DNA of 64,000 nucleotides from Halalkalibacter okhensis (GTDB lineage Bacteria; Bacillota; Bacilli; Bacillales; Bacillaceae_D): contig NZ_JRJU01000006.1 in assembly GCF_000787375.1 (NCBI RefSeq), forward strand, positions 1-64,000, written 5' to 3'. How positions within the stretch are numbered: position 1 is the stretch's first letter; the number at the start of each line of letters is the position of its first letter. Positions 19,262-27,621 of the stretch are shown here, piece by piece. The notes beneath the pieces were generated by a model that was not told the DNA's origin, searched no databases, and was given only the letters and a program-made list of their open reading frames with translations. A program made the position numbers and the translations under genes.

Positions 19262-19615
19262 CTAGTTTTGCACAACTTTCACCTTGTTATCATCTAAAGA
19301 CATCCCTAATTGTTCTGACGCAATATGTAGAATACGATCTGGAGCACTCAGTTCAACGACTTGTAAAGAAAGACCTTCATTTACTTGCTGTTGTTGACTG
19401 ATCGTTTGCTCAAGCCGGTAAACTTCTTGATTCATTGTATAAAGAGAAGCGAAATTATTTACCATGAAACCAAGAACAATAAATGTTACTAAAGCTACGA
19501 ATCCAACAATCGCCTTTTCGCCTGTTGTGATAGGATTACGAACTTGACGGATTCTTTTTTTGGTTTGAACTTGTGGTTGATGCTGTTCTTGGATCTTACG
19601 TGCTACCATACTCAA
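19262..19615 (-). CDS. ftsL: Cell division protein FtsL
   Basis: This small bitopic protein forms a coiled coil with DivIC and joins the DivIB complex. A basic, Gln-rich cytoplasmic tail (1-32) precedes a membrane segment (about 35-57), then a coiled coil (YTMNQEVYRLEQTISQQQQ onwards) and a C-terminal tail. The start is TTG at 19615, with AGGGGGA 7 nt upstream; an in-frame ATG two codons later is too far from that site. The length (117 aa) equals that of the B. subtilis protein. It starts 13 nt after rsmH. Confidence 0.92.
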   Translation of the reverse strand: MSMVARKIQEQHQPQVQTKKRIRQVRNPITTGEKAIVGFVALVTFIVLGFMVNNFASLYTMNQEVYRLEQTISQQQQVNEGLSLQVVELSAPDRILHIASEQLGMSLDDNKVKVVQN

Positions 19616-19628
19616 ATCTCATTCCCCC

Positions 19629-20561
19629 TTAACGTTTTTCTGCAACCCGTAACTTTGCCGAACGTGAACGATTATTGCTTTCCAATTCCTCATTTGAAGC
19701 GATAATAGGTTTTCGAGTTATTAGTTTTAAAATCGGTTCATACCCTTCTGGAATGACAGGCATACCTGGTGGTAAATCTGGACCCTTGCTTTTTTCTTTG
19801 AAAACCTCTTTACATAATCGATCCTCAAGTGAGTGAAATGTAATAACGGAAATGCGGCCTCCTTCGGTTAAAAGTGAAATAGCATCCTCTAATGCTTCTT
19901 CAAAGGCCCCTAATTCATCGTTTACTGCAATCCGAATGGCCTGAAACGTCCGCTTCGCCGGATGTCCCCCCGTTCTTCTTGCCGGTGCAGGTATCGCATC
20001 CTTAATAATTTCAACAAGTTCCCCAGTTGTCTCAATCTTTTTCTTTTCTCTCTGTGCCTCGATCTTTCTAGCAATTTGCTTAGCAAACTTCTCTTCTCCA
20101 TACCGAGATATGATTTTCACAAGACGTTCAAAAGGCCAATCATTTACAACATGGTAAGCTGTTAATTCAGCCGTTTGGTCCATTCTCATATCAAGAGGGG
20201 CATCCTGATGATAACTAAATCCCCGTTCAGCCTCGTCTAGTTGCGGACTCGAAACACCTAAATCAAATAAAATTCCATCCACTTTCGTAACGCCGTGATG
20301 GGCTAACTCACGTTTGATATGTCTAAAGTTACTTCTAATTAATGTTACTTGTCCCTCATAAGGCTGTAATTGCTTTTTTGCATGGGCCAATGCTTTATCA
20401 TCTTGATCAAAAGCATAGAGATGCCCACCCTCTTCAAGCTGCGCGGCAATAAGAGATGAATGCCCCGCACCACCTAATGTACAATCGACATAAATTCCAT
20501 TAGGCGCTATATTTAACCCATCAACTGATTCTTGTTTTAAAACTGTCACATGATGAAACAT
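19629..20561 (-). CDS. rsmH: 16S rRNA C1402 N4-methyltransferase RsmH
   Basis: This SAM-dependent enzyme methylates N4 of C1402 in 16S rRNA. The N-terminal motif [15 protein letters not shown] leads to the SAM site [14 protein letters not shown] (about 25-38). [19 protein letters not shown] and [14 protein letters not shown] are family signatures. The ATG at 20561 has GGAGGTAG upstream, giving 310 aa; the ORF's longer start has no support. It is the second gene of the dcw cluster. Confidence 0.98.
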   Translation of the reverse strand: MFHHVTVLKQESVDGLNIAPNGIYVDCTLGGAGHSSLIAAQLEEGGHLYAFDQDDKALAHAKKQLQPYEGQVTLIRSNFRHIKRELAHHGVTKVDGILFDLGVSSPQLDEAERGFSYHQDAPLDMRMDQTAELTAYHVVNDWPFERLVKIISRYGEEKFAKQIARKIEAQREKKKIETTGELVEIIKDAIPAPARRTGGHPAKRTFQAIRIAVNDELGAFEEALEDAISLLTEGGRISVITFHSLEDRLCKEVFKEKSKGPDLPPGMPVIPEGYEPILKLITRKPIIASNEELESNNRSRSAKLRVAEKR

Positions 20562-20585
20562 CCTACTACCTCCAAAGACGGCCAA

Positions 20586-21017
20586 CTAAAAATCAAAATC
20601 CACAATATTTTCAGCAATTTCACTAAATGATTCTTCTGATTCAGCAAAATACTCTTCCCAAATTGATTTACTCCATATTTCTACTCTGTTTGAAACTCCA
20701 ATAACAACACACTCTTTATCAAGCTTTGCATATTCCCTTAGAGGTGAAGCTATGTTTACTCTTCCCTGCTTATCCAATTCACATTCAGTTGCTCCAGAAA
20801 AGAAAAATCGGGTAAAAGCACGTGCATCTTTTTTTGTAAATGGTAGGGTTTTTAATTTATTCTCAAGCTTACTCCATTCATCTTGTGGATAAACGAATAA
20901 ACAGCGATCGAGACCTCGGGTTACTATAAAAGAAGAGCCTAAACTATCCCGGAATTTAGCCGGAACAATCATACGACCTTTCTCATCTACGTTATGGCGA
21001 TATTCTCCCATAAACAT
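20586..21017 (-). CDS. mraZ: Transcriptional regulator MraZ
   Basis: This AbrB-fold DNA-binding protein of the dcw cluster has two tandem SpoVT-AbrB-like repeats, near [19 protein letters not shown] (4-22) and [19 protein letters not shown] (about 78-96). Family members bind direct repeats before their own operon and repress it. Three GTGG repeats with 10-bp period lie 39-62 nt upstream of the ATG. The length from 21017 is 143 aa, the family norm. A GGGGGAG site lies 12 nt upstream, a rather long spacing; a GTG seven codons earlier is less likely. Confidence 0.96.
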   Translation of the reverse strand: MFMGEYRHNVDEKGRMIVPAKFRDSLGSSFIVTRGLDRCLFVYPQDEWSKLENKLKTLPFTKKDARAFTRFFFSGATECELDKQGRVNIASPLREYAKLDKECVVIGVSNRVEIWSKSIWEEYFAESEESFSEIAENIVDFDF

Positions 21018-21055
21018 CGCAAACCCAACTCCCCCCACTTACTACCCTTAAGTTA

Positions 21056-21079
21056 CCACATTCCTCCACTTTGCACCAC
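21056..21079 (-). promoter_or_regulatory. MraZ operator: GTGG direct repeats, 10-bp period
   Basis: On the minus strand GTGG occurs at 21076-21079, 21066-21069 and 21056-21059, exactly 10 bp apart. A degenerate AAGG follows at 21046-21049, and another GTGG at 21035-21038 is one base off register. MraZ of other bacteria is known to bind such short direct repeats spaced one helical turn apart before mraZ. Confidence 0.75.
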
Positions 21080-21103
21080 ACTAAATTTTCAATTTATCCA
21101 CAC

Positions 21104-21132
21104 AAAAAAAATCCTGCCCTTTGGCAGGATTT
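21104..21132 (-). terminator. Terminator after bshC
   Basis: An 8-bp stem ATCCTGCC/GGCAGGAT with a 4-nt loop is followed on the minus strand by about eight U residues. It separates bshC from mraZ. Confidence 0.9.
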
Positions 21133-21170
21133 CAATTATCCACATTTCGACGGAAAATCATTACATGAAT

Positions 21171-22793
21171 TTACAAATACACAACTTTATGAATATGATT
21201 AACCGACATATTTGTTGACACCAATCGTCTGAATCCCTCTTCTCCAATGACATTCATCAACAAGATCGGATGAAAAATCCGTTCTTGCGGTCGATTTAAT
21301 GGAGCTAGCCACTTACCTGTTTCCGTAAATTTCGCAAGTGTACTGTCATGGCTTTGTCGAACGAATTTTTTCATCTTTTTTTCCATAAAAGCAATTTGAT
21401 TTTCAATAATGGATCGGTTTTTTTCGCTCAACTTAGCAAGAGTTGGGTCCATATCCTTCGCTAAATCACGCAAAGGCTGATGATCAGAAAGGATATTGCT
21501 CTTTACTTGTTCAATCACTTCACTAACGGGGTATTCCGTTGCTTTCTCTAGCCAGGATTCCCGAAGCTCTTCCATCCTCCCTAGAAGAAACGGTTTTAAC
21601 TCATAATCAGTTTCAGCCAACCACTTTTGCACAACAGAAGGAATAAACGTAAGCTGAATACGCGGGATAACAGGAGGCATTTCAACCTCAAAATGTGTGA
21701 AAACATGTTTTAATGTAGCCCAGTACCGCAATTCACCTGGACCTGATATGAAAGCTAATACAGGCAAAAGCCACTCTTGCATCAAAGGTCTTGTGACAAC
21801 ATTATTGCTAAACCTTTCTGGATACTTGTGTAAAAGTGTAGATAATTGACTTTTTGAATAAACAATGTCTGTTCCTTTTACAGAAAATACACCTTGATCA
21901 TAATCCAACCTTTTTCTCTCACCCTCTACTTCTAAAAAAAGGTGGGCATTGCTGTAGTCAGTCAAAATCGGTTCCCCGTATCCAGCTTCAGCAAAGGCTT
22001 GAGCACCTTTCTGCTGCGCCTTTTGAACCTGCTCAACATCCATGATTAATTGATCAAAATACTGAATTTCCATTTTCCGAATTATCGGATCATGTGCATC
22101 TAATAACAAAAGTCCCTCATTTCCAAAAAACCAATTCATGACATATCTAAAGAAATCAACAAACGTAGAGGATTTCTCCGAGAGAGAAGTTAAATTCACG
22201 AGTAAATTTTTCGTATGAGCCGTCTCAGGAAATGTAGAAAAAAGCTCATTTAACCACTTTTGTATCTCAGCCTTATCGATTTTCAAAGACGAAGCTGATG
22301 AAGATTTGCTAGAATCATCGTATTGGTGCTTTTTCCACGTACCTCTTTTTTCTTTGTAAACAAACCGGATCTCATCCATATCATGATCTTCTCCAGCAAT
22401 CCAAAAAACAGGAACAACAGGGACATTTAACTTTTCTTCCTGTTGTTTCGCTAAGATGATAATAGACATCGCCTTATAAACCGTGTAGAGAGGACCTGTT
22501 AACAACCCTGCTTGCTGCCCCCCTACAACGACAACAGAATTCGGTTGTCGAAGTTTCTCAATTTGACTACAAGCTTGATTTGAATACGCCAAAGAATTGT
22601 GAGTTTCCAATAAATAATCTGCCAATTCATCCCTTTTATAAGTCTTTGTTAAAAGGTGATCGATTCTTTTTTTAAATTTGTCTTCATCGTTATATGTATA
22701 TTCAAAAAATTGGTCACTCAAGTAACTACCATTTACATAATCTTTTATAAATCCTTTATTTGATATTAGGTCGATTTCTCTTACTTCTAACAT
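21171..22793 (-). CDS. bshC: Bacillithiol biosynthesis cysteine-adding enzyme BshC
   Basis: This cytosolic protein adds cysteine to glucosaminyl-malate, the last step of bacillithiol synthesis. The 540-aa sequence aligns throughout with the family. Recognisable blocks are VVVGGQQAGLLTGPLYTVYK (about 90-109), VPVFWIAGEDHDMDEI (about 127-142) and NNVVTRPLMQEWLLPVLAFI, followed by GPGELRYWATLK. A coiled-coil region lies near the C-terminus. It implies the organism uses bacillithiol as its low-molecular-weight thiol. A candidate vegetative promoter lies at 22830-22858 and a terminator at 21104-21132, so it is probably monocistronic. Position next to mraZ is conserved in bacilli. Confidence 0.95.
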   Translation of the reverse strand: MLEVREIDLISNKGFIKDYVNGSYLSDQFFEYTYNDEDKFKKRIDHLLTKTYKRDELADYLLETHNSLAYSNQACSQIEKLRQPNSVVVVGGQQAGLLTGPLYTVYKAMSIIILAKQQEEKLNVPVVPVFWIAGEDHDMDEIRFVYKEKRGTWKKHQYDDSSKSSSASSLKIDKAEIQKWLNELFSTFPETAHTKNLLVNLTSLSEKSSTFVDFFRYVMNWFFGNEGLLLLDAHDPIIRKMEIQYFDQLIMDVEQVQKAQQKGAQAFAEAGYGEPILTDYSNAHLFLEVEGERKRLDYDQGVFSVKGTDIVYSKSQLSTLLHKYPERFSNNVVTRPLMQEWLLPVLAFISGPGELRYWATLKHVFTHFEVEMPPVIPRIQLTFIPSVVQKWLAETDYELKPFLLGRMEELRESWLEKATEYPVSEVIEQVKSNILSDHQPLRDLAKDMDPTLAKLSEKNRSIIENQIAFMEKKMKKFVRQSHDSTLAKFTETGKWLAPLNRPQERIFHPILLMNVIGEEGFRRLVSTNMSVNHIHKVVYL

Positions 22794-22829
22794 GTATAGA
22801 CGTCCCTTCGTATCACTAAATTCATCTTC

Positions 22830-22858
22830 ATCATAGCAAAGTATTTGTCAGCCACCAA
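22830..22858 (-). promoter_or_regulatory. Candidate SigA promoter of bshC
   Basis: Minus strand TTGGTG, 17 bp, TATGAT, about 37 nt before the bshC ATG. Confidence 0.55.
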
Positions 22859-22875
22859 GTATTTCGACCTATCGT

Positions 22876-23256
22876 TCAACTAAATATTCTTACAATCAGT
22901 CCATAACCACTTAATAATAGATAAATGATGACAAAGGCCAGGAAATTAAACCTCCATATCCCTCTAAATAATTTTTTTGTTTGAATATCTCCTGAAACAC
23001 TCCACTGCATCCACGTAACCACTAATGAAATAAAAAAGAAAATAGCTAAGATAATCCAAAGGAAGGATTGGGACCAAATTTCACTCATAATAAAGTACAC
23101 AGCAACCATAAATAGCAACGTCGTCCAATCAGATGCACGTCGAATGGATTTAGACTTGTTTTTTGAAATCTTTACAGTAGTAATATAAATGATATACCAC
23201 CCTAATAACGGGATCGTAACAATTGTAGCAATGACCGACGCTACTAGCTCTGACAT
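22876..23256 (-). CDS. DUF3397 family membrane protein
   Basis: This 126-aa integral membrane protein has four hydrophobic segments (about 5-28, 43-62, 65-86 and 102-124) and looks like the DUF3397 family found beside bshC in several bacilli. No catalytic motif is visible and the function is unknown. Its start overlaps the 3' end of panE by 13 nt, which suggests coupled translation. The ATG at 23256 has GGAGG 7 nt upstream. A functional link to pantothenate synthesis is not implied by the sequence. Confidence 0.75.
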   Translation of the reverse strand: MSELVASVIATIVTIPLLGWYIIYITTVKISKNKSKSIRRASDWTTLLFMVAVYFIMSEIWSQSFLWIILAIFFFISLVVTWMQWSVSGDIQTKKLFRGIWRFNFLAFVIIYLLLSGYGLIVRIFS

Positions 23257-24179
23257 ACATTAGCCTCCCCTAACATATATTCTTTCTCCTTGCCTTTTAT
23301 CGCCTCATATAGGAAGACTAAGATTGGCGTATTCAACTGCTTTTTGGCAGCTTTCCTAAGTAAATAGCCTACAATACTATCTATTTCTGTTTTCCGTTTA
23401 TTTTCCAAATCCGATAGCATCGATGAACGATTGGCTCCAGTTTTTTCACTAATATTACACACATACTCCCACATTTGTCCTGCATTTCCTAAATCAATAA
23501 CCTTCATTATTTCATCAAAAACTTGCCTTAATAACATGTTGTAATGAGAGTTCTGAACAAGTTCACCATTTCGGATTCCAAATAGAGCAGTTAAGGGATT
23601 AATACAGGCATTAACAACTAACTTATGTTGTAACATCGGCTCCCATTTTTGCTCGTATTTCGTTCGAAACCTTCCTTCAGTGCTTTCTTTTAACACTCCT
23701 TCTACCATTTTGTTATTTTCACGTACATAACTCCACCTTATTAGTCCCACCCCTGTATGATGAACCGTATAATCATTTATTCGAAGCGCTCCATGTTCAA
23801 CGACACCAACAGCAACTTCTGGTATTGTGATCATCGGCAATAACTCAGTATGAGCCATCCCATTTTGCAAAAATAATACGGAAGAAATGGAGAGCTTTGA
23901 AGCCTGAATCGCTTTGATTACTTGTTCCACCTGATAAGATTTAACAGTAACAATTAACAAATCAATTGTTTCTTCACCTTTTAGAGTTGAAAAACTCTCT
24001 ACATCCACATGAATAGACTCATTTACTCCATCTTCTCTAATTAGATGAAGTCTTTCCTCTTTTATACAATTAGCTTGCTCATTACGATTTGTTACTAATA
24101 ACGTAGAGTGGCCTTGTTTTATAAGATTGAATGCCACAAGCATTCCAATAGAGCCAGATCCTAATACAACAACTTTCAC
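23244..24179 (-). CDS. panE: 2-dehydropantoate 2-reductase (ketopantoate reductase)
   Basis: This NADPH enzyme converts ketopantoate to pantoate for pantothenate and CoA synthesis. The Rossmann motif is VVLGSGSIGMLVAFNL (3-18). The catalytic Lys is expected in the QHKLVVNACINPLTALFG segment (about 185-202), with the C-terminal helical ketopantoate-binding domain after it. It corresponds to YlbQ by position. The length is 311 aa. The coaD gene 8 kb away acts later in the same CoA pathway, but the two are not in one operon. Confidence 0.9.
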   Translation of the reverse strand: MKVVVLGSGSIGMLVAFNLIKQGHSTLLVTNRNEQANCIKEERLHLIREDGVNESIHVDVESFSTLKGEETIDLLIVTVKSYQVEQVIKAIQASKLSISSVLFLQNGMAHTELLPMITIPEVAVGVVEHGALRINDYTVHHTGVGLIRWSYVRENNKMVEGVLKESTEGRFRTKYEQKWEPMLQHKLVVNACINPLTALFGIRNGELVQNSHYNMLLRQVFDEIMKVIDLGNAGQMWEYVCNISEKTGANRSSMLSDLENKRKTEIDSIVGYLLRKAAKKQLNTPILVFLYEAIKGKEKEYMLGEANVCQS

Positions 24180-24301
24180 TGATATTACTCCTCTTTTTTT
24201 ATGAAAATTGTACCATACTCTTAAGCAAAACTTACAAGATAAAATAGTCTGATTATTAAAACATTTCTTTCTTCATCAAAAAAATAAGCAAATCTAAACG
24301 C

Positions 24302-24330
24302 TTTCAATCTAAATTGTAGTAAAATAAAAT
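24302..24330 (+). promoter_or_regulatory. Candidate SigA promoter of ylbP
   Basis: TTTCAA, 17 bp, TAAAAT on the plus strand, 31 nt before the TTG start of ylbP. Confidence 0.5.
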
Positions 24331-24361
24331 AGAGGTTAGCAACATTAAGGAGGAGATTTAC

Positions 24362-24880
24362 TTGTACGATTATGAAGTGAAACGTTTACTTGTCAATTAT
24401 AAAACATTAGAAGAGTTTAAAAACTTCCGTGAATATGGGTCTGCAGAACTTTCTATGAAAGGTGATTTGGAAGCAAATATCATTGAAAATGATAGCGAAT
24501 CTCCTTTTTATGGCATTTATTTTGGTAATAAGCTTGTAGCAAGAATGAGCTTGTATCGAATTGATGGAAGATACGACCGCTACTTTAATCCTCCACAGGA
24601 CTATTTAGAACTTTGGAAGTTAGAGGTATTAGAAGCTTACCGAAAACAAGGATACGGCGAGTCGCTAGTTAACTTTGCCAAATCATTTGATTTACCAATT
24701 AAAACGAATGCTAGACAAGGTTCAGGAGGATTTTGGGAACACATGGGGTTTGAAGCAGCGACATATGATGTATCAAGAGATCGCGGTGAGAGCCCCTATG
24801 TTTGGTATCCTGAAGGAGTGAAAGAACAAGTAGGTGAGAAAGAACCAGTTAATATTGAATCAGAAGATCATTTAACTTAA
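24362..24880 (+). CDS. ylbP: GNAT family N-acetyltransferase YlbP
   Basis: This 172-aa single-domain GNAT acetyltransferase has beta strands around NKLVARMSLYRI and YLELWKLEVLEAYRKQGYGESLVNFAK. The latter includes the acetyl-CoA pyrophosphate loop R-K-Q-G-Y-G. The substrate is not known. The start is TTG at 24362, with AAGGAGG 8 nt upstream; no ATG is suitably placed. It is single on the plus strand between panE and gerR, as in B. subtilis ylbOPQ, and ends at a bidirectional terminator shared with the convergent gerR-like gene. Confidence 0.85.
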   Translation: MYDYEVKRLLVNYKTLEEFKNFREYGSAELSMKGDLEANIIENDSESPFYGIYFGNKLVARMSLYRIDGRYDRYFNPPQDYLELWKLEVLEAYRKQGYGESLVNFAKSFDLPIKTNARQGSGGFWEHMGFEAATYDVSRDRGESPYVWYPEGVKEQVGEKEPVNIESEDHLT

Positions 24881-24885
24881 AAGAG

Positions 24886-24928
24886 AAAGAACTACTCGTT
24901 TCATAATTCCTTTAACGAGTAGTTCTTT
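24886..24928. terminator. Bidirectional terminator between ylbP and gerR-like gene
   Basis: A 15-bp perfect stem (24886-24900 with 24914-24928) has A- and T-rich ends that can act in both directions between convergent genes. Confidence 0.85.
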
Positions 24929-24965
24929 CAATATCTTATTCTTTCTTTCAGCTCAAAATCTTTAT

Positions 24966-25550
24966 CTAAATAGATAATTTTCTTGCTCGATCCATAATAG
25001 ACAATAGCGCACGATAATCCTCTGCCATCACTTTCTTTTCTGCCTTAACCTGATCAAGCTCTTCTTGCAATTGTCTATTTTCACGTTTTAATTGTTCTAT
25101 ATCCTCAGTAGAGATTCGATTTTTCATATCTTCATGATAATCCGCTAAAAAGGAAAGAACTTCCTTCATTGTAAGCTCACGCGAAATGGCCTCTTTCTTA
25201 TTTGCTTTTTCATTTTTTACAGCCTTTTGTTCTTGCTTTTTCTCTTCTGGTATCGTTGCAACAGGCTCCAGTATTTCCTCACTTGCTTCACTTACCCATT
25301 CCGTTGTTTTAACTTGAAGCTTCTTTCCTTTTGAACGTTGTTTCTTTGCTAAAGCAACAGCAGATTCATATTTTTTCCTAATGGCAGAGTTCCACCTAAA
25401 ACCACACGCCGCACTCGTTCTAGACAATCGTTCCCCAACCTCTTCAAAAGCAGAAAGCTGTGTACTCCCTTCTCTTATATGTCTAAGAACAACCTCAGCT
25501 AAAATCAAATCTTCATCTGTACTCCATGCATCTTGGCGAATCGTTGTCAT
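24966..25550 (-). CDS. gerR: RsfA-family transcription factor (GerR/YlbO-like)
   Basis: This 194-aa regulator has an N-terminal Myb/SANT-like DNA-binding domain ([21 protein letters not shown], about 5-25, through [17 protein letters not shown]). A charged linker and a C-terminal coiled coil ([20 protein letters not shown], about 154-173) follow, probably for dimerisation. The RsfA/GerR family controls sporulation genes in the forespore or mother cell. Position between ylbP and rpmF matches B. subtilis gerR (ylbO), a SigE-dependent mother-cell regulator. I did not find a convincing SigE promoter upstream. The assignment to GerR rather than RsfA rests on synteny. Confidence 0.78.
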   Translation of the reverse strand: MTTIRQDAWSTDEDLILAEVVLRHIREGSTQLSAFEEVGERLSRTSAACGFRWNSAIRKKYESAVALAKKQRSKGKKLQVKTTEWVSEASEEILEPVATIPEEKKQEQKAVKNEKANKKEAISRELTMKEVLSFLADYHEDMKNRISTEDIEQLKRENRQLQEELDQVKAEKKVMAEDYRALLSIMDRARKLSI

Positions 25551-25710
25551 AGAATCCCTCCTTAGAGTCTTATTTACTTATTCATATGCATCTACTAGAG
25601 TAGAAAGACTCATTATTAGTAAAAAGATATTCTCTTTTTCTTTTTCAAATAGATTTCGTTCTATTAGACAATTATTACCGATATACCAAGATCTATTCAG
25701 AAATCTAGCA

Positions 25711-26481
25711 TCAGATGTTTTTAGACTTTTTCAAGAATGCTAAAACAGCTTCGTGATGTTCTTTCTCTTCCCATAACTTTGCACATTCAGCTATTTCATT
25801 TTTCATATTCAGATGAATTCGGCCTTGATCAAGATGATCGATATACCTGCCTTTATAAGCTTGTATAACGCCTTTCGTTTTATTTAAAAATGGCCCCGCA
25901 AAGTCTATTACGCCTTCTTCAAAAGGCTCCTTTGTTATCACGTGTTGGATGAATCCATTTCTTATAAGCTCTTCAGTAGAGTACATCTTGGCTGATAATA
26001 ACATCTGTAAGGCTTCTAATTTCGCTATTCGCTCTAACAGTAATGTTCCTCCTCCCCAACCCGTTGTAATAGCCAAATTCGCCTGAACAAAGCCAACCTT
26101 TATATGGGGAGCTGCAATTCGAAAGTCACAGGCCGAAGCAAGCTCTGCCCCACCACCAACTGCTGTCCCATTCAAAGCAGCTATCGTTATTTTAGGAAAA
26201 AACGCAATCCTCTCTATAACAGCTCCCATTTTCATCAACATTCTTCTAGCAGCATCCTCACTCAATATATGTTGAAAGGCCGATAAGTCTCCACCAGAGC
26301 AAAATGCTTTCTTTCCAATCCCACTTATGATTACGACTTTGCTTTCATCTTTTTCAGCAATAGTTAATAGGTCATTTAACTCCTCCATCACTTCAAAGTT
26401 CACAGCATTACGAATTTCTTCACGATTAATACGAATCCAGGTTACACCATTACTATTCTGTTCAAGCAATACGTTAGCCAT
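25711..26481 (-). CDS. Enoyl-CoA hydratase/isomerase family protein
   Basis: This 256-aa crotonase-fold protein carries the oxyanion-hole motif SGIGKKAFCSGGDLSAF (about 54-70) and the second loop LNGTAVGGGAELASACDFRIAAP (two stretches, about 103-125). In place of the catalytic Glu pair of true enoyl-CoA hydratases it has A-V-G-G-G-A-E and G-W-G-G-G-T, so one acidic residue is kept and the second position is Gly; substrate and reaction cannot be fixed. No other beta-oxidation genes are nearby. It is monocistronic and is not in the B. subtilis ylb block, so it is an insertion relative to that order. Confidence 0.82.
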   Translation of the reverse strand: MANVLLEQNSNGVTWIRINREEIRNAVNFEVMEELNDLLTIAEKDESKVVIISGIGKKAFCSGGDLSAFQHILSEDAARRMLMKMGAVIERIAFFPKITIAALNGTAVGGGAELASACDFRIAAPHIKVGFVQANLAITTGWGGGTLLLERIAKLEALQMLLSAKMYSTEELIRNGFIQHVITKEPFEEGVIDFAGPFLNKTKGVIQAYKGRYIDHLDQGRIHLNMKNEIAECAKLWEEKEHHEAVLAFLKKSKNI

Positions 26482-26559
26482 TTAATCACTCCTGCAAATT
26501 TAAGAATAATATACGACAATCAAAATGGAACTCAGCTACATTCCTAAAAACAAAAAGAA

Positions 26560-26589
26560 AAAAGACGAAGAGTTGTCTCTTCGTCTTTT
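26560..26589 (-). terminator. Terminator after rpmF
   Basis: A 13-bp perfect stem (26560-26572 with 26577-26589) and a TTGT loop are followed on the minus strand by a long U-rich tract. Confidence 0.9.
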
Positions 26590-26602
26590 CGTTCGTATCA
26601 AA

Positions 26603-26776
26603 TTATTTGCTAACCACATCTTGGCCTTTGTAAGAGCCACACTCTTTACAAACACGGTGAGCAAGCTTTAATTCTCCACACTCAGGACATTTAGTCATAC
26701 CAGGTACTGCTAACTTGTAGTGAGTACGACGCTTATTTTTGCGAGTTTTAGATGTTCTTCTAAATGGTACTGCCAT
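26603..26776 (-). CDS. rpmF: 50S ribosomal protein bL32
   Basis: This large-subunit ribosomal protein of 57 aa starts [19 protein letters not shown]. The zinc-ribbon cysteines are complete (C-P-E-C at about 36-39 and C-K-E-C at about 49-52), so this is the zinc-binding C+ form. The ATG at 26776 has AAGGAGGTGGG upstream; the longer ORF start has no support. It follows ylbN in one transcript, the usual YceD-rpmF pairing, and ends at a strong terminator. Confidence 0.98.
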   Translation of the reverse strand: MAVPFRRTSKTRKNKRRTHYKLAVPGMTKCPECGELKLAHRVCKECGSYKGQDVVSK

Positions 26777-26875
26777 CATTCCCACCTCCTTAAAAAATCT
26801 ATAAAATCCAACTGCATCCAAGCTTAGTTGGTTATATGAAATGAAGGCCCGAACGTTGCCGGTGCTTCGACTTTC

Positions 26876-27391
26876 CTATTCTTTCTCAAAAAACTTTGCC
26901 AGATCAGCTAACCTTGGATCAACACGATTGTTGTGCTCTTCCTCTGTAACGATCCCCCAGTCTTTTCCTGCGGGTGGTGCTAGACGCTCTGCCTCTATCT
27001 CCGCATAAACCTGAATAGGAATTTCAAGTAATATACGTTCTTTTATGACAGGTATAAGGTCGATCGTTTCCCCTTCAAAAAAATGAATTTCATCCTGATC
27101 GACATCAGCTGTAACATAATCATTCGTCGGATGAAAATGTTCAACAACCTGAAGATCAATAGGGAATTTCACATCAGCCAACGTTCTAACACAAGGAAGA
27201 ATCAATTCGCCTTTAATCTTTAGCTGAAACGTAATCATGCTACCAGTATAATTAACTTCCCCTTTAACGTGAAATGGAGAAACCGATCTGATATCTTGAT
27301 TTAGCTCTTTTAAGCTTGAAACATCAATCTCTTCTTCAAATGTAAATGGTTTGCGCTTAGCAACAGATAATTGCTGTAATGACCATTTCAT
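26876..27391 (-). CDS. ylbN: YceD/DUF177 family protein YlbN
   Basis: This 171-aa protein belongs to the DUF177 family (YceD), which sits upstream of rpmF in most bacteria and is linked to 23S rRNA or ribosome accumulation in plants and E. coli. The core motif is C-V-R-T-L-A-D-V-K-F-P (about 66-76), reduced from the Cys-rich form seen elsewhere. The C-terminus ends NNRVDPRLADLAKFFEKE, typical of the family. It has its own consensus SigA promoter (27421-27449) that also serves rpmF. The precise molecular role in Bacillus is unknown. Confidence 0.9.
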   Translation of the reverse strand: MKWSLQQLSVAKRKPFTFEEEIDVSSLKELNQDIRSVSPFHVKGEVNYTGSMITFQLKIKGELILPCVRTLADVKFPIDLQVVEHFHPTNDYVTADVDQDEIHFFEGETIDLIPVIKERILLEIPIQVYAEIEAERLAPPAGKDWGIVTEEEHNNRVDPRLADLAKFFEKE

Positions 27392-27420
27392 TTCTGATCA
27401 CCTCTAAGACAACAAAATTA

Positions 27421-27449
27421 AGTATAGCTCTACACCAATTGAATGTCAA
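27421..27449 (-). promoter_or_regulatory. SigA promoter of ylbN-rpmF
   Basis: Minus strand TTGACA, 17 bp, TATACT, 30 nt upstream of the ylbN ATG. It is the best vegetative promoter in the window, as expected for a ribosomal protein operon. Confidence 0.85.
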
Positions 27450-27621
27450 CCTTTTTTCTTTACACTCTAATTGAGTCCGTAAGATCTAGAACTTGTACTT
27501 GTTTAAAGCATGACGTTTATTGTAGCATGACATAAAAGAAGAGTAAAGAAAGACTAATTCATTTCAAAATAGAAAATAAAAGGATCACTAAAGTCAATTT
27601 TAAAAGGAGACGTGGAAAAGA

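Noticed and set aside
25711-26481. Naming the crotonase-fold protein as a specific fatty-acid enzyme
   Set aside because: The second catalytic acid position is Gly, and no pathway partners are nearby. A family-level call is all the sequence supports.
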